Source: Corinectria fuckeliana
Taxonomy: Eukaryota; Ascomycota; Sordariomycetes; Hypocreales; Nectriaceae
Direction of reading: 5' to 3'
DNA: 64,000 bases
NCBI GenBank assembly: GCA_019137255.1
Contig: WPDH01000154.1
Span: forward strand, 106,433-170,432
Shown: positions 44,267 to 55,432 of the stretch, in pieces
Layout of the letters: every line of letters starts with the position of its first letter
Numbering within the stretch: position 1 is the stretch's first letter
The notes under the pieces: model-generated
What the model saw: the letters and a program-made list of their open reading frames with translations, nothing else
Database searches by the model: none
What the model was told of the DNA's origin: nothing
Program-made: the position numbers and the translations under genes

Positions 44267-46035
44267 ATGGCGCGCTTTGTGGATTTGGACGACGAGGATG
44301 ACACTGGTCCCAGCGTTGTTGGTCTTGGCCCTGAAGCTGCTGCTCAACAGCCGCTGCCGTATTCCGATTCTCATGGCCGTGAACCGGTCCCGATGCCGAT
44401 GCCGGGCATGCTACATCACCACCACTACCCCAGCCATCATAACGACCCCCAGCTACAACAACTGCGCCAGCAACAACAGGAGTATCACCACTTGTTGCTA
44501 CTCAAGAAACTCCAGCTGCTCTCTGCCAACGGACGAAATGGACACTGGCCCGACGGCCTTCACAACCTCCCAGAACCGACAGTAAATATGGACACGCCTA
44601 CTTTTCGCAGCTCCGCTACCGACGCTCTGTCGTGTTATCCGTATGCCTTGATCATCTCTCCTATTCCCCCCATGTCCTGTTCATCCCATTTCATCAATCC
44701 TCGTCTTCTCTAGACAGTTACCTGTGACAAGGATGCCTCGTCATTAGACCCATCAGCTCCCACCTGTTTCATCATGAGAACCTCTGCAATATGTTAACAT
44801 GAGCGTCTTTCCCCTTAACAGGATCGTCATCGCAATTGCCTCTTCGATCGATCTCAACACCCTCGATGCCCTATCCCGCACCTGTCGCCTTGTCCATCAT
44901 GGCCTCCTGCAATACCGCAGTATCCTCCTCTCCTCCACCCTACGCTGTGGCAACGAGGCCGTCGTCGTCGACCCGGCCGATACCTTCCGGTACCGTGCTC
45001 GAGCCGGGAACTGGTTCTATATGGAAGACGGCCGGAGCTACAGTGGCAAGTCAGGCGACTGCGCTCGCGACATGGTCGGGGAGTGTCGCCGATGCGGCGA
45101 AGTGATATGCAGGGTGAGTACCGACCCCATTCCCGCTGCGAGATGTGATGAGACGATGGGGAGATGGAATCGGTATGCTAACGTCGAACCCGTAGAACTG
45201 TGCGATCAAGCCACCAGCACCAGTTGCCTTGCGCGAAAGGCATAGGAGGCTATGTAAAGCCTGTGTCCACGCACCGATCGCGACCTTGTCGAAGCCGCCT
45301 CTGGACCCGGCCTTACCGGTGTTTTCAGATGCCGTGCAGCGCGTTGTTTGCAAGTGTGACGACGAGGGTGTATGGCTGTGTCAGCCCTGCGGACGAAGTA
45401 TCCGTGGCGCCGATCATGAGTACCAACGGTACGTCCCCCTTGTCCGTCGCTGAAAGCAACTACTCACACCGCGTAGTATCTGGCGCTGGCGCAGTCAGTA
45501 CGGTGAGATTCTCGGCGGCCTTGGAACCGGCATTGGCGACGGCGACCGAGGCGTCATCTGTGGCCGCGAAGCCGACTGCTGTGCCGCAAAGGAGCGCGAG
45601 CAGCAACTCGATTGCGACGCCGAGGATGCCCGCGATGGCAACCACCTCCCCACTCCGGTCCCGGCCACAGCCCAGGCGGCCCCGGTCGACGTTCTCATCG
45701 ACTCGCTGCGTCTAGCGCACGAGCGCACGTCTTCGCCCTCTCTAGGGCCGGGCTACAACCGCCACGAGATTGAGGGCATTGGCGGCGTCGTCAAGCGCAA
45801 GCGCGTCCGCATGGTGCGTGTCGGTGCGTGTGTTCCAGAGTGGGACGACGAGCGCGGCAGCGGGAGTAAGATCCTCGGCCGCGAGGTGCGTGGCGCGCGT
45901 CGGAGCTGGTGCGGCTGGTGCCATCGTGTCGTTCCAGGCGGCAAGGACCTGGGGAATGATACTGGGTCGTCCTCGTCTTCTTCCGTGGGGAGTAGTAGTC
46001 GAAGGACGTCGACGTCAAATCCGGTGTCAGGATGA
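44267..46035 (+). CDS. F-box-like protein with Cys-rich zinc-binding region
   Basis: Four exons (44267-44640, 44822-45113, 45196-45428, 45477-46035) give 485 residues. The start is the ATG at 44267 (MARFVDLDDEDD). The N-terminus has His-rich (HHHHYPSHH) and Gln-rich runs. Around residues 120-165 an F-box-like helical segment (IVIAIASSIDLNTLDALSRT, then LVHHGLLQYRS) spans the first intron. A Cys-rich region follows with CRRCGEVICRNC, RLCKACV, CKCDDEGVWLCQPCG and later CGWCHRVVPGG, spaced as in zinc-binding modules. GYNRHEIEGIGGVVKRK is a further conserved-looking stretch. F-box proteins recruit substrates to SCF ubiquitin ligases via Skp1; the substrate here is unknown. Confidence 0.8.
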
Positions 46036-46399
46036 AGATAGGTGGTCAAGACTGCACATGAATGCAGTGGATTATTCGATATGGTTTGGCTGGGTATATA
46101 AATTAGGTATCTTGGGCATATGAGGATATTGATCATGTGCGAAGTTGTGAGGATCGGCCCTCCGGATCATAAGGGGCGGAAAAATACAAAGGCTGTTTTG
46201 ATATATTTAGAGAGCTCGTTGTATCGGTGGTTATACAGTGACTTGAGCTATTGGACCATCCTAAGTCTCCGAAGAGATGCCCGTCTTGAGCTCTCTTCCC
46301 TCTAGATATCCTACACGTCGGCTCAGATGGTCTTGTATGATACAGGTCCGTGACTCGGTCATAAAGGCATACCATTTCATGTCTTGGCATCGCTCCCCA
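46036..46399. other. spacer between converging genes
   Basis: These 364 bp are the 3' flanks of the F-box-like gene (plus) and mL58 gene (minus). Nothing else is seen. Confidence 0.5.
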
Positions 46400-47035
46400 T
46401 TACAGCTCTCCACGATACAGCATATCAGTCCTCCGCTTGCGGTCGTCCCTTGCCTTTGTTCGAATGTGACCCCATCTACCCTCCCTTCGCTCAGTCTTGT
46501 CTTTTAGAGCTTTTAGGTACTCAGCAGGGGCAGGAGCAGCCATTCGCACGAAGACTGAGGAGCACTGAAACTTTTCGGCGAGGGCGTATGACGTCCACTT
46601 GAATGGGTCTTCATTGCGGAGGCGCTTCATCTCCTTGATGTCCTCGGCACCGAGGTGGTAGGAAGGCGTGCGTCGCTTGTACTGGACCTCCTTGGGCAGA
46701 TCTGACTCCTTCTTGGGAGCGGCGGGCGAGTCGGCGATGTGGCGGAGGCGGGTGAGGGCGGCGCGGCGGCTGTCGTTTCTGGGGAGGAAGAGGAAGGGGG
46801 TGTGCTCGGGGGAGGCTTCGGAGGATGGCGGGTTGTAGATGATGGAGTCGGCGGCCGGGAAGGCTGTCTGGCGGCTGGGGAGGAATGAGTCGTGGGGTGC
46901 GATTTTGAGGGAGCGCTTCGTGCGGGCGGTGGTCTTGTGGCCGCGGACGGGGATGAGGGGGAGGAGGGTCGCCGTCGTCGCGCGAGGGGTGGTGAGCAGC
47001 CGGGCGGCTGGGCGGGCGAGGGTTCGGAACTCCAT
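46400..47035 (-). CDS. MRPL20: mitochondrial large-subunit ribosomal protein mL58 (Mrpl20)
   Basis: This is a single exon of 211 residues. The N-terminus (MEFRTLARPAARLLTTPRAT) is basic, without acidic residues after position 2, and serves as a mitochondrial presequence. The body has HKTTARTKRSLKIAPHDSFL, IIYNPPSSEASPEHTPFLF and the Arg-rich RRTPSYHL, then FKWTSYALAEKFQCSSVFVR and a basic C-terminus (RTKARDDRKRR). This pattern corresponds to the fungal mL58/Mrpl20 family, a component of the mitoribosome large subunit. Length is as expected. Assignment rests on remembered family features, not on a search. Confidence 0.88.
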   Translation of the reverse strand: MEFRTLARPAARLLTTPRATTATLLPLIPVRGHKTTARTKRSLKIAPHDSFLPSRQTAFPAADSIIYNPPSSEASPEHTPFLFLPRNDSRRAALTRLRHIADSPAAPKKESDLPKEVQYKRRTPSYHLGAEDIKEMKRLRNEDPFKWTSYALAEKFQCSSVFVRMAAPAPAEYLKALKDKTERREGRWGHIRTKARDDRKRRTDMLYRGEL

Positions 47036-48965
47036 TGTGGCCGATGGGGCGGATTGTCGCGCGATGCCGCGGGCTGGAGACGCAATTGAGTGGTGAGGCA
47101 GTGAGCGAGGTTACGAGGGAGTCGGAGCAGTTGCGTGATGCCTCCTTCACCGAACGCTGGTGAGTGGCCGCGAGAATTGACGTGTCGTGCGGTCTGGGGA
47201 TGGACCTCCGCGATCACCCTTCAACTGAGGATCGGGAAGTTTCTGCCTTGAGCCGGCTTACCTAAGGTGCTCGCTTACATAAGGAAATAAAGTGGTGAGT
47301 AGATCATGTCACGATGGAGGTCACATGACCCAGTCACGGGGAAGCTTCCGTTGGCTAGTTTCGGGATCGGCGGCCCGATGACGTCGGCAGAACATGAGCC
47401 CCTCCGTAGCTCTCTGACTCTGAACAGCCCCTCTGTGGCTTTTTGGTAGCCCGAGGATCGAAGCTTAGCTGACGAGGTCCTCGTTCCGAGCAAGTCGGTC
47501 AGAGACGCAGATCAGATCCTCCCGGCGGTACGGGCACGCGTCCAACGGCCCCTTGGGAACCCCTTTGCGCGGTGCGGTGGCGAAGGGCGATAGGGGGTCC
47601 GGAATCCGGGCCTATCAGGAGGCTTTCTGTGTCCCGGAGCATGAATGAGGGGGGAAAGGGGTCCAATCACGACCGCTGTGATGTCGTGTTTTGAAGGTGG
47701 TCAGTGATAGCTCTCCCAAGCCCCCCCCCAAAAAGAGGCTGCTCAAGGGGGGTATGTAGGCATGCAACTTCCCCCCTCCTCTCGAGGCGTGGATTATTAC
47801 ACCCGAATTTGTGAGTGGGTTCTGCTATCTTGGGTCATGTCGTGCCTTACTAGAGTCGGACAAGGCGGCGTGCGTGATCGAGGAAGCGAAGGCGCTGTCA
47901 CGAGGACGACGTTGGTAGCGGGGTCTATCGCCGGGTTTATTGGTCGAGGGATCGGGGGATGCAGAGGGAGGACGAAAGCTAATGGAGGACAGTGGAGGAC
48001 GAAAGACAGTGGAGGAGACGAGACTCCTTTGGAAGCAAATTGTTACCAAGTTCGATGATGCTCTGTGATCGATGTCCCAGCCGAGGCCGCGAGACAACAG
48101 GGAGGAGACATGGAGCGATGCATGAAAACACCAGGTTGGCATAACGAATGCAGCCCCATCTCAGCCCATCTCGGCGCATCGGAGCCCCATCCAACCAGTC
48201 GCTTCTTCTCACGGCCAGTACCTATCAGTCCCCGTGGTTTCCGGCTTGTATCTTCTTTTCTACTGCATGCTGCACGCATCCTGAAGATTTGTCCCGGGGG
48301 ACCGTGGTCACTGACTTGCATGTACATACATGGGGATCGCATACAGTCACTGCCTGCCTGCCTACCTACACATGCAGCAAAACAAACAATCGATGCATCG
48401 TGTATCGCCCTTTCTAGCCGAAGTACCTTCTTGGCTGCTGGGAGGGCGAGACACTGGTAATTGCGTCTTCTCCCCATGCCATCCCGGCAAGGAGAGGAAC
48501 GTCAGCCAACCAGCGCGGAAAGGGCGAAACAAAAACCACCAACAGGTGCGTGCAGGGCAATGAATGCAACGCCCGAGCCGCCAGGCCTGAAGTGTTGGTT
48601 TTGCGCGTCTCAGATCGGTCGGGCAACCGAAAACCAAAAAGCATGCAACAAAAAACCTAACTTAAACGAGAAGCCGGCACCGCGAGGCCAAGGCCGTCAG
48701 TCGTCAGTCGTCGGTCGGTCGGTCGGTCTCGTGCCCAACCAAGTTTCTATTACCATTTCACCGCGAATGGTGGTGGCTGTTCGTTGATTAATACCCGCCA
48801 GTCCCGTGCCTCGCTTTGCAGTCGGTGGTTGCTGCGCCGATCGCCTAGGTACACAGCAGCACCTCACCTACAAGCACGAGCACCTCCTGCAATCAGCCAA
48901 AAGACGGGATCCAGTCCGGCGCTTCGCTCCTCCTCCTTTGCAGCACATGCACTGGACACAAGTAC

Positions 48966-49014
48966 ACCCACACCACAACACACACCATACACACACACAC
49001 ACAAACACACACAC
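48966..49014. repeat. CA-rich microsatellite
   Basis: An imperfect (CA)n tract with interruptions (for example ACACCATAC and ACAAACAC) lies in the leader region of the 49969 gene. Confidence 0.8.
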
Positions 49015-49395
49015 CATCTCTGCTGACGTCCAATCCTTCCTCGAGTCCTTTTTCTCTCGTCTCCAACTGCGTGTCCAGCCTATTTCTCCGCCCCTTCCTT
49101 CCACTCCTTCTTCCGTCCTTCCCCCCTCTCCCTTTCCCTTCAGTCCAGGCCAGACATTGATCCTACCTAAGTAAGGTACCCAACCCTGCTACTTGGTACA
49201 GTCGCCCACAGTCAACACACCCACCTGCCAATTTTCGCTCTTCCCCCTTGGCTTAGGATACTACTGTTCCTTCCCTTTGCGCCATCCACCGACGTCATCC
49301 TCAACCAACAAAGGCTCTCCTTTCCCTCACCTCTCTCGACCTCCCTCGCACAAGGCTTCTACCTTCTCATCGTCTCATCTTCTCATCCTCACATC

Positions 49396-49429
49396 CACCT
49401 CAAACCACCTCAAACCACCTCAAACCACA
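49396..49429 (+). repeat. 10-nt tandem repeat CACCTCAAAC
   Basis: About three and a half copies of CACCTCAAAC lie within the presumed leader of the 49969 gene. Confidence 0.75.
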
Positions 49430-49626
49430 GCTTCAAGACTTCGACCCGTTGTGTTGCGTCACTTCAACCGTCAAGAGGCCCCTCCCACGAGGCCACAGCC
49501 TAGAACACAAGACCAGACGGCGGCAGAGCGGACCACGGCACTGCCGTGACTAGTTGGTCTCTAATAGCTAGCGCAGGACGCAGCGGGTCTGGTGTTTGTC
49601 GGATCGGGAGCTACGGACAGTTCAAG

Positions 49627-49861
49627 GTATGTGCTGTATTCAATATTTGCCTACTACTGGTTTCAATGTCTTCCTTGCCAAGGGCAGCAACAAATAGCGG
49701 CGCGTCGTTGTACAGCGAGCTGTGTTTCGCGGCCTGGCCCGTGGTGCTGATTTTTTTCCCTCGCCACTGTTGCTTTGCCCAACTTGTCCCTTCTTCGACT
49801 TGGCTTCATTTCGCTCCCTGTCGACTGTATTTCGAGGACACGGTTACTGACGTACTTCTAG
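49627..49861 (+). other. probable intron in the 5' leader of the 49969 gene
   Basis: GTATGT at 49627, a TTACTGAC branch-like site and a TTCTAG acceptor at 49861 frame 235 nt. Although the frame stays open through it, its splice signals and non-coding composition suggest an intron in untranslated leader rather than coding sequence. Confidence 0.5.
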
Positions 49862-49968
49862 CTCATAAGCAACCACGTTCAAACCTCCCTTCGCCCACTC
49901 CCCTCTCTACCTTTATAACAACGGCAGCGACTCCGATTTCAACGGCCATCAACTTGGTCCACATCAAC

Positions 49969-51096
49969 ATGAGCGTCACCGAACCAACACCCGTCGCTGC
50001 GGGCGGTCGATACTCCGAGGCCATCTTGGCCGAAGACCGACTGAACAGTTCGACTCCGCGGTCCAGCTGGGTGGATGATGAAGACAGCCACCCAGAAGGC
50101 GCCAGAAAGGAAGGCCTACGCAAGATGCGTAGCTTGTTCGGGCTAAGGAAGAAGAAGGCTTCAACCACCAAGAAGTCAGCCGACACATTGAAGTCCGATG
50201 CTCGATCGCAGCCACCATCCCAGTCAAACTCGGCCACCACAAGCCCACCGTCACTGTCCCGGGATCCATCCAAATTATCTGTTACCCAATCCTCGGCCTG
50301 GGCTGCCCAGGGAGATCAAGCATTCGCGTTGCCTTCGCCCCCCAGCCGCGGCTTCACTGGCTCGCCACGACTCTCTTCCCCCGCCACTTCACAGATTTTC
50401 GAGCGCGATGTTCAGGAAAGCACAATTCTGAGCCCAAACTCCCCGGCGCACATTCAGACCGAAAACCACATCCCCTCTGTTCTTGACGACGCTTCCGAGG
50501 CCATCACCAACGAGAAGCTTGACCCTGATGCGGTCGAGATTGTGACGCACAGCTCGCATCAGCCTGCCGTTGTAACCATCAACCAGTGTGACCAAACGGC
50601 CAGTGAATGGGCGGCGGAACTTGCCTCTTTTGCGGACCAGGACTTTGTCTCGGCCGACAACGCCTCCAACTACGGGTCTCTCGACTCCGACGTTCGTCGA
50701 CTATCCTTCATCTCGTTTGCCGATGTCGTACAAGCCGAGCACGGATCCCATTCGGCTGTTCCTGGATCCCGCGACAGCATCCATATGGCCGGACTTACTT
50801 CCTTCCCTGCGGCATTGAACCAGTCACCCTCGCCCATCCGGTCACCTGTGTCGAGCCAGGGACCCGAAACCAGCCCCCCCACGAGCAATCCGGGGAGCAT
50901 GAAGGGCCTTGAGCTGAGCCCTCTCCGGAAGCCCTTAGGCAGCCCGACGAGCGTCACCCACCTCAACATCACTGGTCCAGGAGGTGATCTCAACATCGAG
51001 ACCATGAGTCAGGCCTTGAGACGAACTGGGAGCGCGGACCTTAGCAACGTCCGAAGCATTCCCACGAGCCCGATCGAGGGGTCAAACCTCCGCTGA
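49969..51096 (+). CDS. Ser/Pro-rich protein of unknown function
   Basis: A single coding exon gives 375 residues from the ATG at 49969 (MSVTEPTPVAAGGRYSEAIL). The open frame continues upstream to 49546, but that part has splice signals and unlike codon use, so I start here. The protein is low-complexity, rich in Ser and Pro, with a basic patch (LRKMRSLFGLRKKK, about residues 52-65) that could be a membrane or nuclear targeting element, many SP/SPxR sites (possible CDK/MAPK sites) and a conserved-looking C-terminal block (HLNITGPGGDLNIETMSQAL). I do not recognise a named family; it looks like an ascomycete-specific regulatory or scaffold protein. Confidence 0.75.
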   Translation: MSVTEPTPVAAGGRYSEAILAEDRLNSSTPRSSWVDDEDSHPEGARKEGLRKMRSLFGLRKKKASTTKKSADTLKSDARSQPPSQSNSATTSPPSLSRDPSKLSVTQSSAWAAQGDQAFALPSPPSRGFTGSPRLSSPATSQIFERDVQESTILSPNSPAHIQTENHIPSVLDDASEAITNEKLDPDAVEIVTHSSHQPAVVTINQCDQTASEWAAELASFADQDFVSADNASNYGSLDSDVRRLSFISFADVVQAEHGSHSAVPGSRDSIHMAGLTSFPAALNQSPSPIRSPVSSQGPETSPPTSNPGSMKGLELSPLRKPLGSPTSVTHLNITGPGGDLNIETMSQALRRTGSADLSNVRSIPTSPIEGSNLR

Positions 51097-52994
51097 AGGG
51101 AGAGCTCGAATGGCACGCTACGGAGTCGTTCTATTTTACTTTTCAATTCGCTTCATCACAGTGTTCCTATGGGGACATTTTTCACTACGGGTTTGAGCGC
51201 CGGGGGCTTTGGAATTCAGCAATCGGGAGTTGAAGGACAAGTTTATTGGCGTCAAAATTGCTTTAGGCGCGTTACAGGTACCATGCACCATTTATTACTC
51301 GTTGTTTTCTGCCACTTTTTGGAAGCTCAAGTTATCTTCTCGCGGAGTGTCATTCTGTGTCATTTCACGAATTGCTCTGTTGCCCTTTTGCGGTTTGCTT
51401 TCTGTCCCTGCCAGAGCACCCTCGTTGAGGATCGGGTAGCGCGGATGATAGCCATTTCTCATATACGCTACATGTAAGTCGGACAGCAGACATAAATAAA
51501 AAAGGGAGCGCGGGCAAGGCGAAAGTACAATTAAGAACGATGAAGGAAAGTTTGGAGTTGATGGGGCAAGTATGAGATCAAACCTAGGGACAGCGCTCGT
51601 TGCAGCAAATGAGCACGAATACCTATTACTTAGCTGTCCGTTAATGAAGACAAGGTTGTCTTCCAACATGTCCATCTGCCGGAGTCGGAGCTAGTGTGCG
51701 CGTGACAAGCGTGCACCGAGACGAGACGAGACGGAGTGGGACAACAGGATCGTGGCAGGATGTTGGTGTGCTGGTGATGCTCCACCTTGTGGTGCAGCAG
51801 CCTATAAGACTCGAAACTACTATGTAGGGACAATCCCACAAGATCTCCAAGCAAATGCAGCCACGTCTGCGGGATGCCCAGAGAAGCATCATTCGCGGGG
51901 TGGATCCGCAAGACTTTCCGGTCGGGACTGGGGTTTGCGTCGTGGGCGTTGTCGTGGATGTTGCCGAGATTGGGAGGGGAGGCCGCCTCGGACGAAGGGC
52001 TTGGTCACTGTATGTACTGTAAGGTACTGTCCAAGGCATGTACATAACATACGCTGCCTGGAGCCTGGTCCTGGAAGTCACACGCATTGCCAACCCTAGG
52101 CGATATCTTCATGTGTAACCTATCTACGGAGATGTAGGTAGCAGCAAGAGTTGACCAGGCCGGATAAATCAGAGGAGGGACTCGGACATGCAGGGACCAG
52201 TAGGCCGGGACAGCCAGGGGGTATAGATACCTAGGTACAGTACTAGGATAGAGTTTAATAGCGGTACACCACGTAAGAGGTGAGGGCACGGAGGTGTAGC
52301 ACCGCAAGACTTGGATACTTGTGGGACGAGGTCGTGTTTCGTATGCGTTTGAGTCTCGAGTAGATGCATACCAAGTACACAGTCTATGTACGTAGTCTAC
52401 TTGCCAACGGACATCAGTTGTTGACGTGACGAGAAGATCATCTGGGCAAGGCCAGGCGATGGGGTAATTGCCAGCCACGAATCAATGTCCAGGCTACCGG
52501 GACCAGGGAGCTCGAATCCCTGGGAGGCGAAAAAGACCAGACGGAAACACTGAGACCAGGCTAGCGTCGTGGACGATCTTGTTTCTATTCCCCAGGGTTG
52601 GCAATAACACCGCTCAAAGCCTTCATATATGTATGTACTAGGTATGTAGACGAGGGCGGCACTAACATGAGCAAAGCACGACACAGAAGCAGGGATCAAA
52701 AACTTTGGAACGACGGAAGCACAGTAAGAAAAGGACGTAAGCTACATAGTACAACCCTGATCCCATGCAGATGCATCCCGTGGTCTTATTAAACCGGCAT
52801 TATGACGAGCAAAGCCAAAATTGCGTTGTGACGGGATGGACCGACGGACACGTGAGACGCTGAACGGGGAAATCGTCTTTCTTTAAACAGCAGGGGAACG
52901 ATTCTCCGGGGAACCTCCTATTGAAGACTCTCATCACGGTGACCTAAAAAGTGTGAGGTACGTAGATAAGTATCGCATTTCCCAGATTATCGTT

Positions 52995-53028
<34 letters not shown>

Positions 53029-53290
53029 CCCATCTGCTGACTTGCAATCACTCGTCTCGCGAAAGAAAGGTCGGCGATGAGAGCGATGAATGGAACTAGC
53101 AGACGTTGGGGCTTCCGGAAGTGGGTAAAAGGCAAAAACTACAAGAGTTGACTCCCCCCCCCCCCCTGGACGGCCGCAGAAGCTTCTTTGTCGCCTTGGT
53201 TTGTCGTTTATGTGCCGTTGCCGTCTTGTTACTATGTAGAATGCAGGGTTTCCCCCGCTTATGCGCTTTGTGAAAGCCTTGACAGTAATG
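51097..53290. other. 2.2 kb without a supported gene at the edge of the AT-rich block
   Basis: No coding region is supported. It holds a 33-T run and a 13-C run close to the transition to AT-rich sequence at about 53290, and several TAGGTAC-type motifs (near 52025, 52110, 52225 and 52640). Confidence 0.45.
52996..53028. repeat. 33-base T homopolymer
   Basis: An uninterrupted run of 33 T bases lies about 260 nt from the start of the AT-rich block. A 13-C run lies at 53154-53166. On the minus strand the first reads as poly(A), which could mark the 3' end of a retroposed sequence, though no element body is recognised next to it. Confidence 0.9.
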
Positions 53291-53760
53291 TAGCTAACAG
53301 GGTAGATTATATAGTATTAGAGTTTACTAGCTTTAACTAGTCTTAATAGATCTTAGGAAAATCCTAGAGTATATTTCTTTATAGTACTATTAGTACTATA
53401 TAAATACTATATAAAGACTTTTTTTTAAACTTTTTATTAGCTATTATTAATTACTATTAAAAGCTAATTTTTTAACTTATATGCTATTTTTTATTTAACT
53501 TTAAAAAATTTACTATTAAAACTATAATTATAGTATATAATTATAATTATTATTATTATTATTATTTAAAAAAAATTGATTTTAAATTTAAATTTTTTTT
53601 TAGCTTAACTATAACTATTATTAATAATTTAAATCACTTAGTATTACTTTTCTTAAATAATCTTATCTTAAACTTATAACAGCCTTCTTAAAGTAAGCGA
53701 TCCAGTCCTTTATATATAAAACTCACGCTTCTTAACTCTAAATCTCCTCTAGCCTAAGAT
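53291..53760. other. AT-rich RIP-like block, left arm
   Basis: Composition changes abruptly to A/T, with TA-dominated words (TATTAG, ACTATA, TTAATA) and stops in all frames. This is the pattern left by repeat-induced point mutation. No original element can be identified here. Confidence 0.7.
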
Positions 53761-53792
53761 CTTTACTACGTGAGCTACAGCTGGCACGATAG

Positions 53793-54050
53793 AAGACGCT
53801 GCGGCGCGTGAACATAGACCGGGAACTGTGCCGGCTCTACGGGGACGGGGCTAGATTCCGGGGCAAGCAGCGGAAGGCGGTGGAGTCGATCATGGAAAAT
53901 AAGAGCCCTGTCTTCGTGGTGATGGGCACCGGGCAGGACAAGAGCTTGTGCTTCATGCTGCCGGCGGCGAGCTACGCGGAAGGTATGACGGTGGTAGTGG
54001 TGCCTCTAGTGCTGTTAATGGGCGACATGACGGCGCGGTGTGAGTGTTAG
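53793..54050 (+). pseudogene. RecQ-type helicase fragment with altered Walker A
   Basis: After an in-frame stop at 53790-53792 a plus-strand frame of 85 residues reads DGARFRGKQRKAVESIMENK, SPVFVVMGTGQDKSLCFMLPAA and then MTVVVVPLVLLMGDMTARCE before a stop. This is motif 0, motif I and motif Ia of RecQ-like helicases, of the kind encoded by large accessory and often subtelomeric fungal genes. There is no ATG at the start and no DEAH box, so only a fragment remains. The P-loop reads GTGQDKS where GxGKS is expected: a Gly-to-Asp change that a single G-to-A transition would explain. Confidence 0.7.
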
Positions 54051-54605
54051 AGATCACAAACGTGAGGCGACCAAGTTAGTGACACTATGGGGAAGAAAGT
54101 GAAACATTCCACGGAGATCGCGCCTACATATTAATAGTAGATCTCTTACTGCATATTTAATATGTAGATTAAGAATGTTAATCCTGTTTTGTCCTAAAAA
54201 TCCTGAGCCGTAGAGGAAATTACTCGAGTTGGTTGGACGGAGTCGCAAAGCGTTGATACACTTCCTCTTTAGTTTATTCTTTAGTTTATTCTCCAAGCTT
54301 GGCCAAGGACTGAGTTTGCGGAAACTGAAGCCGATCCGAGTATGCGCTTTGCTCAGTCAGATAACGGAATCAGCAACGCCAAAATTAGCCTTAAACTGCT
54401 AGTAGCTTCAAGTTGGAACTCGTAGGAATATTCTGCAAACTATTGAGTGCGAATAAGTTATCATTGATTATGACTCTGGTCAAGCCTATTTATATACAGG
54501 CTGGATAGTCAGGTCCTGGCCCTGTAATGGCAGGAAAGCCATACAGGACCATCCAATAGAGACTGTGGTGTGACTCCTGGACAGGCATCTCCCGCTGATA
54601 AGCCT
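54051..54605. other. spacer, partly AT-rich
   Basis: No gene is supported. A short minus-strand frame at 54054-54296 has no recognisable content. Confidence 0.45.
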
Positions 54606-55036
54606 TCACGCAGCTGCTGAGATGGCCGAAACCACGGTGTAAAAAGCAGAGGCAGGGTCCAACGGGATACCGGTTAGAAACAGCCCGCCCTTGGTCGTCA
54701 CACCTTCGACGATGGGCTCGTCGCCTTCTCTCTGTCCATTGTGGTAATGTTCAGTGTGGGAGTGAGATTGGCTGCTATCCATCTCACTTTTGCAGAACTG
54801 CGTCTTGGTGATTCTCTGCTCCAGGTGCTCACTCTGCGGCACGGACACCTCGTTTGGCAGTAGAAACGTCGCGCGCCTCTCGGGGTAGTCGAGCTCAGTC
54901 CAGGAGCCGTGCTCGGCCGCGCCCGACTTGATTGCAAGCCCGAAAGTGTGCTGCAGGCCTCGTTGCGCAACGGCAGCGCAGAACTCGGAAACGAAGGCTG
55001 GGTACGCTACCAGGTCCACGTCCCCCTGGTCGGTGC
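54606..55036 (-). CDS. 3' exon of an unknown gene, N-terminus unresolved
   Basis: A minus-strand frame begins at a likely acceptor (ATATACAG ending at 55037) and reads GTDQGDVDLVAYPAFVSEFC, then AVAQRGLQHTFGLAIKSG, SWTELDYPERRATFLLPNEV and RITKTQFCKS, ending at 54606. A matching 5' exon is not clear; a possible one (MRRKIAQSITQAILAILL, near 55206) would need a weak GTGTTG donor. The C-terminal part is His/Ser/Gln-rich. I do not recognise the family. It is followed on the same strand by the FunK1 relic upstream, so both may be accessory genes of one island. It could be a pseudogene. Confidence 0.4.
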
Positions 55037-55432
55037 CTGTATATGAAGAAGAAGAGACAATCGTTGCTGTTGCGTAGAGAGACTACTGCATTTATACTAG
55101 AACAAATATCAACACCACAGCATCGCCCATAGAAAGCATGTGATAGACAGACGTCTAGAAGTATTGCCAAGATAGCTTGCGTGATACTTTGTGCAATCTT
55201 TCGTCTCATTGTTACACCACCACCGGTGCTCTGATGCACGCCAGCACATGTGTTTCTCTGAGTTACAGGGTGGCTACCTTGATTCTAGCTTTCCATCAAT
55301 TTCGCAGTCGGTAGGTAGCCAATGAATATCTTGCACATCGGATACGAACATGTCGGCCGTGAAAGATAAGTAACGTGGTAGCCTGACTCTGTTTCGGTTC
55401 GCGAGGACGCCGAGGAAATCAGTCAGCCGCTC
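55037..55432. other. spacer between the unknown gene and the FunK1 relic
   Basis: It may contain the unresolved 5' exon of the preceding minus-strand gene. No other feature is seen. Confidence 0.4.

Larger units (their letters stand above)
47036..49626. other. 2.6 kb divergent intergenic region with a CA microsatellite
   Basis: It lies between the mL58 gene (minus) and the transcript of the gene at 49969 (plus). It contains a TCGG run (about 48704-48728), a CA-rich microsatellite (48966-49014), and a C/T-rich leader from about 49020. Short frames have no recognisable content. Confidence 0.45.

Noticed and set aside
46611..47217. Pro-rich alternative frames over the mL58 gene
   Set aside because: They are out-of-phase readings of the mitochondrial ribosomal protein gene, whose own frame matches a family.
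52495..52530. tRNA-like T-arm (AGGGA stem, GCTCGAA loop)
   Set aside because: The loop lacks the invariant TTC, and no acceptor stem, D-arm or anticodon arm pairs around it.
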